DNA of 64,000 bases from Symbiodinium kawagutii (GCA_009767595.1 VSDK01024302.1:552620-616619); one strand, 5' to 3'. Shown: positions 34,901-45,650, counted from the stretch's first letter. Made by a program: numbers and translations. Notes: generated by a model not told the origin, from the letters alone.

Positions 34901-37900
34901 GATTGCAAGAAATGGGTTGACAAGTACCACCGAGAGCTCTTCCCAAAGGCACTGATGAGTTTGCTATGAAGAGAAGCATTTTTTGCTCTGCATCTCTCAG
35001 CTGTGTGCAGCAAATGAAGGTTGAGGCTCCACTTTTGACTCAGCACATTCTTGGGAAGTAGCTGCATGATCGAGTGTAGTGAAATGCCCTCATGCTGCAA
35101 TTTCTCCAACAAATGCACGTTGTCAGCCCATGCTGAATGATGCCCTGGAAGTTTCGTAGCCTGAATCCCCATCCTGGCATCTATCTCCAGCCTCTCAAAC
35201 CTCAATTGCTGCAGTTTTGCCAAGACGTGGTCACTCATCCTTCAAAAAACCTGGTCAAGCTTTGGTCTGGAGATCCTGGAGATTCTCAACCATCGATTCT
35301 CATCCTTCAGCCAGCGGCCCCTTTTCTGGCGCCCTGCGGGAAGCTGCCATTTCTGGATCCAGAAATCAAAGTCGCACAGGGACCGGTGCCGTGGCCAATG
35401 GTCAAGCCCAAACGGCTGTGCCACGGTGGTAGCTCAACATGGCTCAACTGAATGCTTAGCGGATGGCCATGCCTAGAACAATCTGGGTCCCAACTACAGC
35501 TGTCATCCGAGTATGATGTATACAGTATATATGTGTGCATGTTGATATATCATACATATTATGTAGATATGGTAAATATTCGTATCAATATGCACTCTCT
35601 ACGCCTTGAGCACCCTGAGCATGCCGCGAAACCCCATGCCGAGGTCCTGCCGCTCAGATTTCAGCAGGTTGGACTTCACTTCCATCACCACATAATTTCG
35701 CGGAATTACGGGAGCAACGCTGTGAAGGATTCTTCCTGTCACGACTTCACCGGAGATTGTGACCAAACTTGGAAGCCATGCTGTCGCATTGCGGAAGCGC
35801 AAGCAACACGGCTACAGCTTTCCAATGGTTTTCACACGGGGTGCGGTGATCCACAAAATGTGGATGGTTATGGTTGGTCGGTTGATGGCTTGGTAACTTC
35901 TGGCTGGTTCTGGTGACCCATGGTGATAAGGTGACCATTGGCAGAGGCTACCATGACCCACGTTGTGCCAGGACACTTGGCGTCAACTCATCCAGAACTT
36001 GGATTCCAAAGGTGACATCGGGTTTGTCGTTGCTGTGCCTCAAGGATGTAGTCCTGAGGCTTCGGACGGCGACCTCCCTTCTATCTGTCAATATTGCCAG
36101 ATACTCCTAGCTACCTACATGTCATCGGCGGTCAAGGAAACTCCGATTGAAATTTGATGGTTCTTGATGCGAAGGGTACGGCGGCTACAGTTTCGTTCCA
36201 CCGGCAAAACTCATCCAGATCCAAATCCGTGCAAATCCATGCTGATGGCCGGTCCTGGGCTTTCCCAGGCCACTGCCAACAGCCCACTCCACGATTTTCC
36301 GGTCCTTGGATTAGTGGATGTGCCAACGGCATCCAACGTCAAAGAAACCCTGTTAACGTAAATGTTGCATGAGGTTGCGCTGGCGATGATGCAGCTGATG
36401 ATTGGTGTTGGATTGCAAAGACTGGACAAAAATGGCTCTGCCCTCAAACTGAACCCCAAGCAAACAATGAGCGTTTCCAACATCCCCATTGTCCATTGAT
36501 GTCCATTGTTTATCCATATTATTGACTACAGTCATGTGACCAGTGTCCGCTCGCAAATGTGGTGGCAACTTCAAATATGAATGAAGATTTGCTATCACTG
36601 TCGTCGAGGCGCGCTGATCTCCATGTATCTGGGATTCTTTTCGAGAAAGTGGTCCAACCAATCGAAGGTTCCTCCCCGCAACGTTCGCGGAAAATGCCAA
36701 TGAACTGCCATGTGTAAGGTAACTTCCTTCGCTGTCCGTGCTGGTCTCTAGAATCTGCTAGGCGTGACCGTCAAAATCAGTCGTCCCAAACAAATACCGC
36801 AAATCATGCCAAAACAAGAGTGGATGAATGTCTTCCATGAAGGTCATTGCTCGCAATCAATATTGCTGCTTTCGGTCATTTTCCGTCCTTCATCTGGAAG
36901 CCCGATTGGAAACAAAACCTCAAACTTGGCATCTTGGCTGCTTGAAGGTATCACTGCATCTTCCTTCGCTGCTTCCTGCAGCGTGGCAGCTGGGAAGCCA
37001 CAAGCCACTGATGGCCAAACTGCCTAATGCAGGCATCCTTTGAGTCTGGGGATTTCAAGGATCAAAAAAATGTCTGTTTGCTGCATCGTATTGCCATACT
37101 GTACCAAACTCTTGGAAGTCGATCGGACGGCTTTGGTAGTGGATGGTATCGAAATTTCGATCAATTTTGGCAACCACAATTCACCATAATTCAAGTTTGG
37201 TAGTTGGTGAATGGATCAATGTGTTCATTCACCCGGACCTCTCAAAAACCAGGCTTCTACATTAACGTGCGCTTCCTAGCTTTGCCATGCTTTGGTCTGC
37301 ATGACAGCGAGAAAAACTTCTTGTCGCCGGTCCTGAATGGTCTGGCACTCAAACGGCACTGGTGCTATCAAGCCAGGGCCGAAGTGCACCTCACTCAGGT
37401 CACATGTCACATGTGAGACCCCTGAAGCTGTCCTGATGCTGCAAATCCTTCCATACGCTGTGTTTGTTTGTTATTGGCAGGTGTCATATGTGATTTTTCT
37501 CGGATGACCGAATGAAATTGTTCGAGCCATTTGTGATTTTCGCTCCAATCTGCCAGAAAGCTCATATCTGGACTCAAGGCCTTGAAGCATCGCGAAAAAC
37601 ATCTACTGCCAAAAGGTAGACTGGCAACATTTAAAAGCAATATTAATACACTTGGGCGTTGATCAAAATTCCTTTTTCCGGGAACGGACATCTTAGCGAG
37701 AAAAAAATGTTCTTTAGCGAAACTTTAGCGAACTCCACGTTTAACTTTCGCGGGCCCAAAGGCTCTTTGTTTTGGATGGTGTAAATATGTGTAAATAAGA
37801 ATTTCAAAATTATCTGGCTATCAATATAAGATCTGGCCAACATGCCCGTCTCATCTAGGAGGGAGGCTCTTCACAAAGAACCTGATCTTTCGCGATTATT

Positions 37901-40838
37901 TTCGCGAAACTTTAGCTAAACTTTCGCGAAATGACTCTGATCTTTCAGGACCTGATAAACTTCATGTTTTGTTTTCTTCCGTCATGGGCTGTGAGAACAG
38001 TACAAAATGAACTTTCGCAAAAACTTTCGCGAGAAAAAAAATTCTTTAGCGAATTCGAGAAAAAACTTTAGCGAACCGTTGATTCATGACATGAGAGTTC
38101 GTGGTAAGCTAAAGTCCTTACAAGGACCTTTTGCGCGACTCCCACGTCAAAATCACATGTGTGTAACTACGAATCACTAAAAACCAAGTATTCATATCAC
38201 ATCATATCACCCTAAGCCTGCCCAAGCCACTACCTACAGGCATGACCGCATACAATTTTGGGAGGTCATCACCTCCCAAGGATCCCCATGGTACCAGTCT
38301 CATCCCGTTCAGCTTCGGCCTGCAACGTGACATTTCTGAAGGACACGTGAGGAAAAAGGGCATGGCCAATGAGCCCCTCGGGCAGAGGCTGCGGCTTCGA
38401 TACCTGGGAGAGTTCAGCACAGCTGAAGTTGCACTCGGTAGATGCGATGTATCTAGCGTAGGGTAACATGATTGTGAAGATATGTTAATTAGATATATGG
38501 TATTAGGATATATATATATGGATATATTAGACTATATTAGATTCTTAGATTATGATAGATTATGGATATATTAGATTCTTAGATTATGGATAGATTAGGT
38601 GTGTGATGGGTAACAGGTATGTAAAGAAATGTTCCGGTCTGTTTTCAGTAAAGGTTAGTTTCATATATTTCTTTTCTGTTTTGTTGATATTTCATGGTTC
38701 AAATCATCATGTGTAGAAGATTGCCAAAGAATATCTATATGAATCCTTTTCAACTCAGTCACAACCTTCCAGCTGACAGTGCCAGCAACAAGCTTGGTGC
38801 AACTTTTGGCCCACTCTGAACATTGTCTCATGCCGCAGCACTTCACTAGTGAGCCATCCATGAATATCTTTTAATGCTGATGGGTGCCTTTCGTCTTGCC
38901 ACATTCTGCTTCTGGTGAAAAAGATGCTAGAAAAACCTCCTGTTGAACCAAAACTAGTAGGCCAAAATGTATGAAAATGCCCCCCTGCATCCCATTGCAG
39001 CAGTCACATTATGAAGCACAAGGATCAACAAGTGGCATGCCCAACCATGCTACCGTACCCAACCAGCACAGTTTTGCAACGCATCTGTACTGCGAGATGC
39101 GCGCCGACCATCTTTGAAGAGACTGATGGTGTTGGCATTCGGGCTGGCCTGATCGCATGCAGCATTGGGTGTTTTGCGGTTAGTTAGTAGCGGTTGACGG
39201 ATGCTTGATGGCTGACAGGTATTTTACCAGCTAGGTGCCAAGGCAGTTTTTGCTTGTGGTTCTTCAGCACGGAATTCTCACGGGGCAATAGTCCGGGTGG
39301 TGATGTTCAATGCATTTTGAAAAAACATGCCTGTTTCTTCCGGTTAACAACCTTTTGACATGTTTTAAGACTTCCCGATTCATCCATTACTAGTCACTAA
39401 TCATCAATCATTTTGAACCACTATGAACACTATAACCATCATGAATCACTGACCTCATTGTTGATCAACAATTCTTTTCACTCTGGCGTGGTTTGCATTA
39501 CCCCATGCCACCCCGTTCCGCCCAAGTGGCAGGGTCCAAGTTCAAAAGCACTCCCAGGACGTGGTCACGCGCAAAGCGTTCTGCTGCGCTGGTTCGGTTC
39601 TTGTTGTTGATGAAGCAACCGTCTGAATCGAAGCAAACCGAATCCTCCTGGGTTGCCCGCGGGAGATCTGCTGAACATAACGACATGTTCAAGGGTGCTT
39701 TGTGGTGTCATCATGGATCGAGACGTGCTACTGTGGCTAGCGATGCATCATGTCGTGGTGCTCCTCCACTGCAGCTATGCTTGTTCAAAGATCTTCAAGG
39801 CATGATCCCAAATCTAGAGAATATTGATTTCTTTTGATGGACAAAAATCGTAGTTGGCTGCCATGATTACAATGTATCCCAACTGTTTCAATTCCTGGCG
39901 TCCCATTCCAATGTTGTCCAAGCATCTGTCTCCCCAAGAAACAGGGATGAGCCCTTCTTGGAGAAGCCCACCCGGCATTGCTGCCGCGGAATGGGCTGCA
40001 GGGGTTGGGTTCGACCCCCTGGCATGGCGGGGAGCAGGACCTCCACCACTCTCACTTCGAACATGTACCTTGACAGTGGACGATGTGAGCCACGGTTAAC
40101 CACCCCATAATATCCTCACCTATGGGCCCGCGCTTCCAAATATGTTCCATGAATGACATGGACGTCCTGTACATTCTCGTGGCATGCCATTCCGTTCGCG
40201 AATGATTTTTTGGTCAGATTTGCATGGCCATGCAACATGAACACCGGACCACCGTGTGCATGTGCAGCTGTACCAATTCTCTATCTACCAAATAGATCCA
40301 AGTAGCTCCACGCATGACCCACCTGTAGATCAATCAACGGATTTCTTACTTCTTTTCTTTGAATATCTTTTAATGTAGCTCCTAAGGACGGCAAATCCTT
40401 CTCGCTCAAGTTGGAATTCCTTGCATTGGAATGGCTTTGCAACCAAGAAACCTCCCGGATTTCACTCCGACATTGGCTCGGGAAGCTGCGACCAAGAACT
40501 GCAACCCTGCATCTGACAATGCCATGAGGACCTCATCAGGGCGTCACAAATCATCATCAAACCATTCCTCATGGTTCCGAGTATATAGTAGGATATAAGG
40601 TGCTTGAATGTGAGGTGGTTGAATGTGGCTGGTAGTGGTTGGTAGTGGTTGGTAGTGGTTGGTAGTGGTTGGTAGTGGCAATGGTAACCTCATGTATCCA
40701 TGTGGTTAAAAGCCATGGTTTCGAGTGGCACGGTAGCCATTCCAGGCGTGGCGCCTTGCCGCCACTGGCAGAGACGACGTTCAAGGTGCTATCCTCCGTC
40801 GCCATTGCCACCGTCTCAACGATAGGCGGCCGGGAGTC
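20353..40838 (-). CDS. Large SPRY-domain, hnRNP U-like protein (at least 38 exons)
   Basis: Exons in gene order: 40838-40755, 40531-40452, 40068-39933, 39647-39522, 39148-39101, 38403-38320, 37389-37281, 36989-36888, 36241-36189, 36073-35977, 35735-35647, 31798-31682, 31069-31025, 30162-30124, 29665-29630, 28997-28971, 28768-28700, 28609-28549, 28390-28294, 28158-28086, 27841-27791, 27618-27565, 26786-26733, 26473-26413, 26354-26323, 25503-25444, 25068-25049, 24832-24730, 24520-24440, 24106-23993, 23869-23809, 23374-23288, 23138-22953, 22470-22438, 21590-21568, 21493-21379, 21160-21096, 20523-20353. All phases agree: 981 codons including the TAG stop. Likely an RNA-binding nuclear protein. 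The architecture (SPRY, then VAPVIPRNYVVMEVKSN, Lys/Glu-rich helices, repeated W-rich segments, Gly-rich tail) matches dinoflagellate SPRY/hnRNP U-like proteins as I know them. Donors are 14 GT, 17 GC, 6 GA. At least one 5' exon with the start codon is missing. Least certain exons: 36989-36888, 36241-36189, 21590-21568 and the last. Confidence 0.85.
21296..21317. repeat. (CT)n microsatellite
   Basis: About 10 CT units immediately next to an hnRNP U-like exon (21379-21493), in the following intron. Confidence 0.85.
22028..22276. repeat. CT, CTAT and CTGT microsatellites
   Basis: A CTCT run (22028-22050) followed by about 150 bp of CTAT then CTGT/CCGT units. Located in the intron between exons 22470-22438 and 21590-21568. 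Confidence 0.9.
22770..22950. repeat. CATC/ATCG and (ATC)n repeat
   Basis: ATCATGAATC and ATCGATG units, self-complementary around ATCGAT, lead into a pure ATC run of about 17 units. The repeat ends two bases from the donor of exon 23138-22953. Confidence 0.9.
28617..28636. repeat. (CA)n microsatellite next to a splice acceptor
   Basis: About 10 CA units on plus, so GT-rich on the coding strand, within 10 nt upstream of the acceptor of exon 28609-28549. Confidence 0.85.
32066..32173 (+). CDS. Candidate acidic exon on the plus strand
   Basis: After a good acceptor (CATTCCCACAG) the plus strand reads DDETEDEDNDGEESSNNATR, then RYKKEVDQDSPRRNSQ, and leaves by a GT donor. Composition is protein-like, but it lies in the large intron of the minus-strand SPRY gene, and no partner exon was found. 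It may be a simple-sequence artefact. Confidence 0.25.
32384..35238 (-). CDS. Pentatricopeptide-repeat (PPR) protein, nested gene
   Basis: Organelle RNA-binding protein of the PPR class; helical repeats read single-stranded RNA for processing, stabilisation or editing. Exons: 35238-34875 (ATG preceded by an in-frame TGA), 34628-34501, from 34240 to about 34200, from about 33843 to 33684, and 33448-32384 with the stop. The last exon alone carries nine repeats of about 35 aa, each with an ISAC-type motif (ISACESTGCW, ISACDKASQW, VSSCQKLGHW, MSSCELEGRW, ISACGRAEMW, ISACEKGGQW, ISACQEDGCW, IDACEKAGRW, FLACYQCGKW). Earlier exons add LISAFGKSSRW, SITGCEKAGRW, AISACEKKSKW and AISACAKADQT. The exact ends of exons 3 and 4 are uncertain. 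No DYW or endonuclease domain is seen at the C-terminus. The whole gene lies in an intron of the SPRY gene on the same strand. Confidence 0.88.
37680..38140 (+). repeat. Dispersed repeat with TTTCGCGAA motifs, copy 2
   Basis: Second copy of the element at 5950-6497, in the SPRY-gene intron 37390-38319, antisense to the gene. It contains at least eight TTT(A/C)GCGAA or TTTCGCAAA motifs, an AACTCCACGTTTAACTTTCGC block with two differences from copy 1, and the identical 17-nt end GGACCTTTTGCGCGACT (38124-38140). Here that end is part of a perfect-looking hairpin, AAAGTCCTT-AC-AAGGACCTTT. Confidence 0.75.
38480..38600. repeat. AT-rich ATATTAGATT repeat
   Basis: TATATATGG and GATTATGGATATATTAGATTCTTA units, two to three imperfect copies, in the SPRY-gene intron between exons 39148-39101 and 38403-38320. 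Confidence 0.7.
40618..40680. repeat. Tandem (TGGTTGGTAG)n decamer
   Basis: About five near-perfect copies of a 10-bp unit, between the first two recognised SPRY exons. Confidence 0.9.
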
Positions 40839-41129
40839 CTGGGGCAGCGCCCAAGCCAATTTGCCAAGGGAATCAAGGAGATCCAATGGTTTTTGAGGAT
40901 CCCATATGACCACCAACTTTGAAACTGCTTGGATCGCACCTTGGGGTGGCGTTTGCCTTGCCTTGGCTCGACTTTGCAGTTGTGTCCACTAGTACTTATG
41001 TTTATGTTGAATATGTTTGACCCTTGCCATCACTTGCCTGTTCTCTCTACTGGCATTTGCATTTCAAAAGCTCTTCAATTGGCCTACCTGATCTCTACAT
41101 TAATGTGCCCTTTTGCCGAACAGCAGTTG

Positions 41130-41285
41130 CTGCTTCATTGAATGTCCTCCACCGAAAAAACCCTGGAGCTTGGTGAATTTCTGTCTCACACGGCAACAGA
41201 CAAAGTCCTTGGCCGCATCTTTCTCCAGCTCATCAGTTCCTGGAGGCAGGATGCACAATTCAGGTTGTTGGTGAATGCCATCTGT
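41130..41285 (-). CDS. Candidate exon, unknown protein
   Basis: Open frame PELCILPPGTDELEKDAAKD, then FVCCRVRQKFTKLQGFF, leaving by a GT donor near CTCCAGG. Strongly protein-like. It lies downstream of the intronless reading frame at 41636-42871 and upstream of the SPRY gene, so it could be the 5' end of the SPRY gene or a separate exon. Confidence 0.5.
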
Positions 41286-41635
41286 CGACAATAACGGGAT
41301 CGCTTCTCCAGTGGAAATGAGTTCTGTTTGGCCTTGCTGAAGGATCTATGGACATCCCACGGCATCCCCGTTTGAGGCTTCACATATGAAGGCTTCATTT
41401 CTTGTGTTCAATTCTGCCACTGCACGACTTCCTTTCATTTCATTCCTTTCTGAACAGCTTGTGGCTTGCAGTTTGTCCTTCATGGCTGGTCTTGGCAACC
41501 TGCAACGGGCAATGAAAAATTCCAACCTGGAGCCTCCACTGCAAAAGTATGCAAAAGTCATGTTAATGGACGGATGTGTCACGATATGTCTGAGAAATCT
41601 TGCCCAGCCGTCTTTTTTTCCATCCTTGCTTTGCG

Positions 41636-42871
41636 TCAATGGGGGACGGAAGCAGTGCACACTGCCCAACCTATTGCACTCGGCTGTCCAGTCTGGTGCA
41701 AGGTAAAGCTTTGAGGCCAATCTCGGAAATGCAAAATTTTCAAGTATACTGGAGCCGAGGGTGTCTCTCCAGTGAGATTCTGGTAAAGATCACTGAATCT
41801 ATCTGCCAGCAGGCATGGAATCTCAAAGGCAAAATCACTGCCTGCCATGCAAATCATACGAGGGCCATCCGGAGGGGAGAGGATGGTCATCTCACCTGGT
41901 CGTTCTAACATGGCAGCTGACCACTTTGCAATGAGGCCCCGGCTTTGTTCCTTCAGGGCACCTGCCCTAGATTGCTCCTTGCATTGCTCCCGAACCCTGG
42001 CACGCCAAGCGGAATCCTCCTCACGGAGCTTTTCAGGGAGCTGCTGGTACATCAACTCGGCAATTTCACCAGCACAGCTCTGCAGCTGTAAAAGAAGCTC
42101 CATGAGCATTTCAAGCTTCTGGTAGTCCAAAGGTTCATCACCACCCCATCGGTTTCGTGCTTCCAACATCCTTGGATTTACTTGGGCCTTCTTTCCTCCT
42201 GTCCCCTTGTCGGGACGGCCTGTGACCCATTCTCGAGCACTGTAGCCCACCTTCAAACCAGACTCTTGGATGGTATGCTTGACATAGGACTGGAAGACGC
42301 GAGCACGACCCGCACGCTTCTCGATCACCAGGTGGTGACCAATTTGATCTAGTGCAAAGAAATGAAAGCAATGAGGCAGAATTTCATGAAGAATGGCCTC
42401 AACGCGCTCGCTGTTAAGTTGAAGTCTTGGTGGTTGGTCCACACCTTCCACCAGGATTCTCCAAAGAACGTCCGCAAACTCGTCACAGCGGTGTAAGTGA
42501 CCGCATCCACTTTGAGGATGCTTTATGGCAGCTGTGGCTGTGGCAAACTTTTTGTCACCTGGAAGCTTGATATCTGCGAAGGACCAGTCAATCCTTTCAA
42601 GGTCCTTTTGCTCAAGACACTTCACATTTTCAGGTCTTAATGCCAGTGTTTTGGGCCAAGCTGCCACTTTCACCCGGCCAGCCTTTTCTAATTCACTGCA
42701 CTCCTTTGCATTTTGCGGTTCCAGGATCACTGTGCAGAGACCATTCAATTCGGGTTTGGTCTTCAAATCCTGAAGCTGCACCACTGTGCCATGTGTGCCT
42801 TCAAGGTCCATTCCAGGCATCCCTGTACTGTTGGATGGTGGTCTGGAACAAAACTTGAGCCAGAAATGCAT
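41636..42871 (-). CDS. Intronless 411-codon reading frame, probable retrogene
   Basis: Longest uninterrupted frame in the window apart from repeats, in a region where exons average under 100 nt. The real start is probably one of two ATGs at about 42820 and 42811 (MPGMDLEG). N-terminus has GTVVQLQDLKTKPELNG and RVKVAAWPKTLALRPENVK, a small beta-barrel-like motif (P-E-L-N-G ... L-x-P-E-N) common in algal proteins. Centre: HHLVIEKRAGRARVFQSYVK. C-terminal half: charged helix (REEDSAWRARVREQCKEQSR), then AGSDFAFEIPCLLADRFSDL. No named family assigned. The degenerate spliced leader at its 5' end supports an mRNA origin. Confidence 0.65.
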   Translation of the reverse strand: MHFWLKFCSRPPSNSTGMPGMDLEGTHGTVVQLQDLKTKPELNGLCTVILEPQNAKECSELEKAGRVKVAAWPKTLALRPENVKCLEQKDLERIDWSFADIKLPGDKKFATATAAIKHPQSGCGHLHRCDEFADVLWRILVEGVDQPPRLQLNSERVEAILHEILPHCFHFFALDQIGHHLVIEKRAGRARVFQSYVKHTIQESGLKVGYSAREWVTGRPDKGTGGKKAQVNPRMLEARNRWGGDEPLDYQKLEMLMELLLQLQSCAGEIAELMYQQLPEKLREEDSAWRARVREQCKEQSRAGALKEQSRGLIAKWSAAMLERPGEMTILSPPDGPRMICMAGSDFAFEIPCLLADRFSDLYQNLTGETPSAPVYLKILHFRDWPQSFTLHQTGQPSAIGWAVCTASVPH

Positions 42872-42874
42872 AGA
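42854..42874 (-). other. Possible relict dinoflagellate spliced leader
   Basis: On the coding strand the sequence is TATGCATTTCTGGCTCAAG. The conserved trans-spliced leader ends GTAGCCATTTTGGCTCAAG. The last nine bases are identical, and with one inserted C the match extends through CATTT. It lies directly before the intronless frame, where a reinserted mRNA would carry its leader. Confidence 0.5.
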
Positions 42875-43769
42875 AATGCCAGAATTAACTGAAAACTACA
42901 TGAGTTTAAACTGCTATATTTCAAAGGATCACGAAAAATATTCGCCAGTCGAAATTCTGCGGGGCTTTGAGTTTGAGGGTTGCTTAATTTTGGCGGCAAT
43001 GTGTGGCAACATATTCCTGTTGCAATTCACTTCTATGCGTGTATCAGTTTTGGGGCACCGAAGTGCCAATAATCGCTTGGATGCCGACAAGTCCATACTT
43101 CCAACTGAAGGAAAATTGCAGGCAGCATGGCATCAGTGTCACCGTGTCACCAGCTCATGATGAGTCTAAGGCATATCATATTAGCATACAACACATGGTG
43201 TGTTGCCGATGGCGTGGTCTGAGGATGTGCAAATGGTAGATATGGCAGCCTCAGTTGCAGAAGTTTGAGCACATTCTGCTGACCTTTTAGTTGACATAGT
43301 TGATGAGATGAACAAATTCATAGATTGATACTCTTGATGGACTGATACTATACCTGGGAAAGTGCAGACAGCTACATTGGAATAGTTAACTCTGAAAAAT
43401 GCTTTTGACAGCTGCACGTAGCGACAGATAGCAACAGAAAGCTTTACAGTGCAAAGGCAAGTGGATAGACGAAAGCAGGCAGGTAGATAGGTACGCAAAT
43501 GATCAGGCAAATAAACACTTGGATAAGTAGATAGATTGACATATGATGATATGCGTAAAAATCATGCATAACATTGAAGATGCTTGAAGCAAATCTTACT
43601 TTGTACGCCTGGCTGGGAGAGGTTTGTATCCATTGACAGGATTTACTCAAAGGTTTGTACAAATCAAACAGCAAGGATTCGACCTTTTTGCATTGATGCA
43701 TGTAGTTCCATACCGTCGGCTTCTTGACGGCCCCCCTCATTAGCTGCAATCAAAACAACAAAAAATATA

Positions 43770-43804
<35 letters not shown>

Positions 43805-45062
43805 AAGACAACTATTGAAATGGTCCACCCGTCCTGAAACAATCAAACCGAGGCACATGAATCATCGTGAAACCACTAAAAACAATTGTTAAAATAGACT
43901 AATCACATTGCATCACATTGAAATTGTGTTTCAATCATCAATTGAGACATGGCTATGGGTCAAAAACCCATCATTGACCATTGTTTTCCCTATAGTTTTG
44001 TTGGCTATCATCCCCCATTATTGGTTGGTTAATATTGACCCATAGCCACATGTTGAAACATATTGAAACCATGCCATTGGAATTGTAGGCAGCCCCCCAG
44101 GCGCGGCCTTTGCGGGTGGCTCCTCTCCAGCAATTTGAGTCTTGGGCGCCATGGCGTCAAGCCAGCCACCAAGGGCTTCACAGAGGCAGCATGTAGCACA
44201 AGTTACACGCAAACATCCGCTAAGGACTATGTGCACACTATTGGGGTGCTTGTACTCTAATCAAATATTTATATATGTTTAAATACATACCGTATGCTGC
44301 AACTAAATATGGTGCTAAGACCCTTTGCATATTGCAGTAGGTACATCTACAAATGGTATGATGCTGATGATGTTTTCATTTATCTCTTGACTCTCGACCC
44401 GTTGGATGAACACCGTCTACTAATCCTCGATAACCACAACTCTTCCGGAAAGATCTGGAAAACGGAAGCGATGTAATCGCTATGCAATCAATCCAAACAT
44501 ATCCAAACTCACCGAAAAATGAAGATTGGAAGGCAAAGTTGTGCAAAAATTTTTTTCAGATGTTGGAACACCCTGTCTGCGGGGTCAAGGCTAGCTTCTC
44601 GGAGGCAAAAAATACGAAAAATCTGTTGTTTTAGCTTGTGTCGACGCCAGCGAAGGTCGTTCGGTCCCCAGGTGGAACCTCTTCTTGGCAGCACTTGCCA
44701 TGATTGGCCATGATGATGGCACTATGGTGATGTTTCTGCCTCTTATTCTGCTCCCATTCGTAGCAAATCTTGCAGCAGAACCTGCCAATGTCGCAGTGCC
44801 TCCCCATGTGTCTCTTTCATGGGCGACCTTTGGAGCACTGGAGCGCAGGTGTGCCGAAGGGGAGCAGGGTGCTGCCTCTTCTGACGGGGCTGAACCTGTC
44901 TTAACGTTCACAAAACATCCTCAAACATCCGCAAATCATATCACATATGCAAATCATACACCATGCTGCTTGAGTTTATACCTCTGATTTTCAGGCACCT
45001 TTCCAGATATCAACCCGCCAAGGCCACTCAGCACTCAGCCGGGGGATCGCATTGGATCCGTG
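42875..45062. other. Stretch without a resolved gene
   Basis: Mostly AT-rich. One GC-richer patch at 44640-44910 is open on both strands (minus: ETHGEALRHWQVLLQDLLRM and CCQEEVPPGDRTTFAGV; plus: a hydrophobic run FLPLILLPFVANLAAE). I cannot decide which is real. Confidence 0.35.
43772..43803. repeat. (TA)n(TG)n compound microsatellite
   Basis: About ten TA units followed by about nine TG units. Confidence 0.9.
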
Positions 45063-45242
45063 CTACTCAAGCTTGTCATAGAGTGCATCATGAATCTGCT
45101 TAGCAAGGTCATCGTTCCATACTCCAGGCATTGGCGCATCCACTTTGGCCTAAGCCCAGGGATGTTCCAACAGAGCCGCTTCAGCCAAGCCCAAAGAAGA
45201 GTCAACCATCCCAAGCCCAAAGATGGAAGCACATTGAATTGT

Positions 45243-45283
<41 letters not shown>

Positions 45284-45299
45284 GATGATGATGATGATG

Positions 45300-45332
<33 letters not shown>

Positions 45333-45374
45333 ATGCTGATGATGATGATGATGATGAAGATGATGATGATGATG

Positions 45375-45407
<33 letters not shown>

Positions 45408-45485
45408 ATGCTGATGATGATGATGATGATGAAGATGATGATGATGATGATGATTATGATGATTATGATGATGATGATGATGATG

Positions 45486-45554
<69 letters not shown>

Positions 45555-45575
45555 ATGATGATGATGATGATGATG

Positions 45576-45650
<75 letters not shown>

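Larger units (their letters stand above)
31799..35646 (-). other. 3.85-kb intron containing a whole nested PPR gene
   Basis: Upstream exon ends SNLLKSERQ with a GA donor; downstream exon begins LLRRFDLPHFRRVAAVVVGE after GACAG. Both halves are needed for the conserved SPRY-protein core. The PPR gene at 32384-35238 lies entirely inside, on the same strand. Confidence 0.75.
37281..40838 (-). other. SPRY domain block of the hnRNP U-like gene
   Basis: Seven exons encode DSTLNVVSASGGK, VLMALSDAGLQFLVAASRAN, GRYMFEVRVVE, RVGFSKKGSSLFLG, EDSVCFDSDGCF, HVLGVLLNLD, NTISLFKDGRR, LIGHALFPHVSFRNVTLQVH. This order (edge strands, R-x-G-F-S, D-S-D-G, V-L-G-V-L-L-N-L-D, L-F-P-H-V-S) is the SPRY beta-sandwich, which binds proteins or RNA complexes. 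Every join keeps phase. Confidence 0.85.

Noticed and set aside
35597..35735. In-frame C-terminus (QDLGMGFRGMLRVLKA then stop at 35597) as the end of the SPRY gene
   Set aside because: The conserved core continues as LLRRFDLPHFRRV at 31798 with matching phase via a GA donor at 35646. Read-through to the stop would truncate the protein in the middle of the core.
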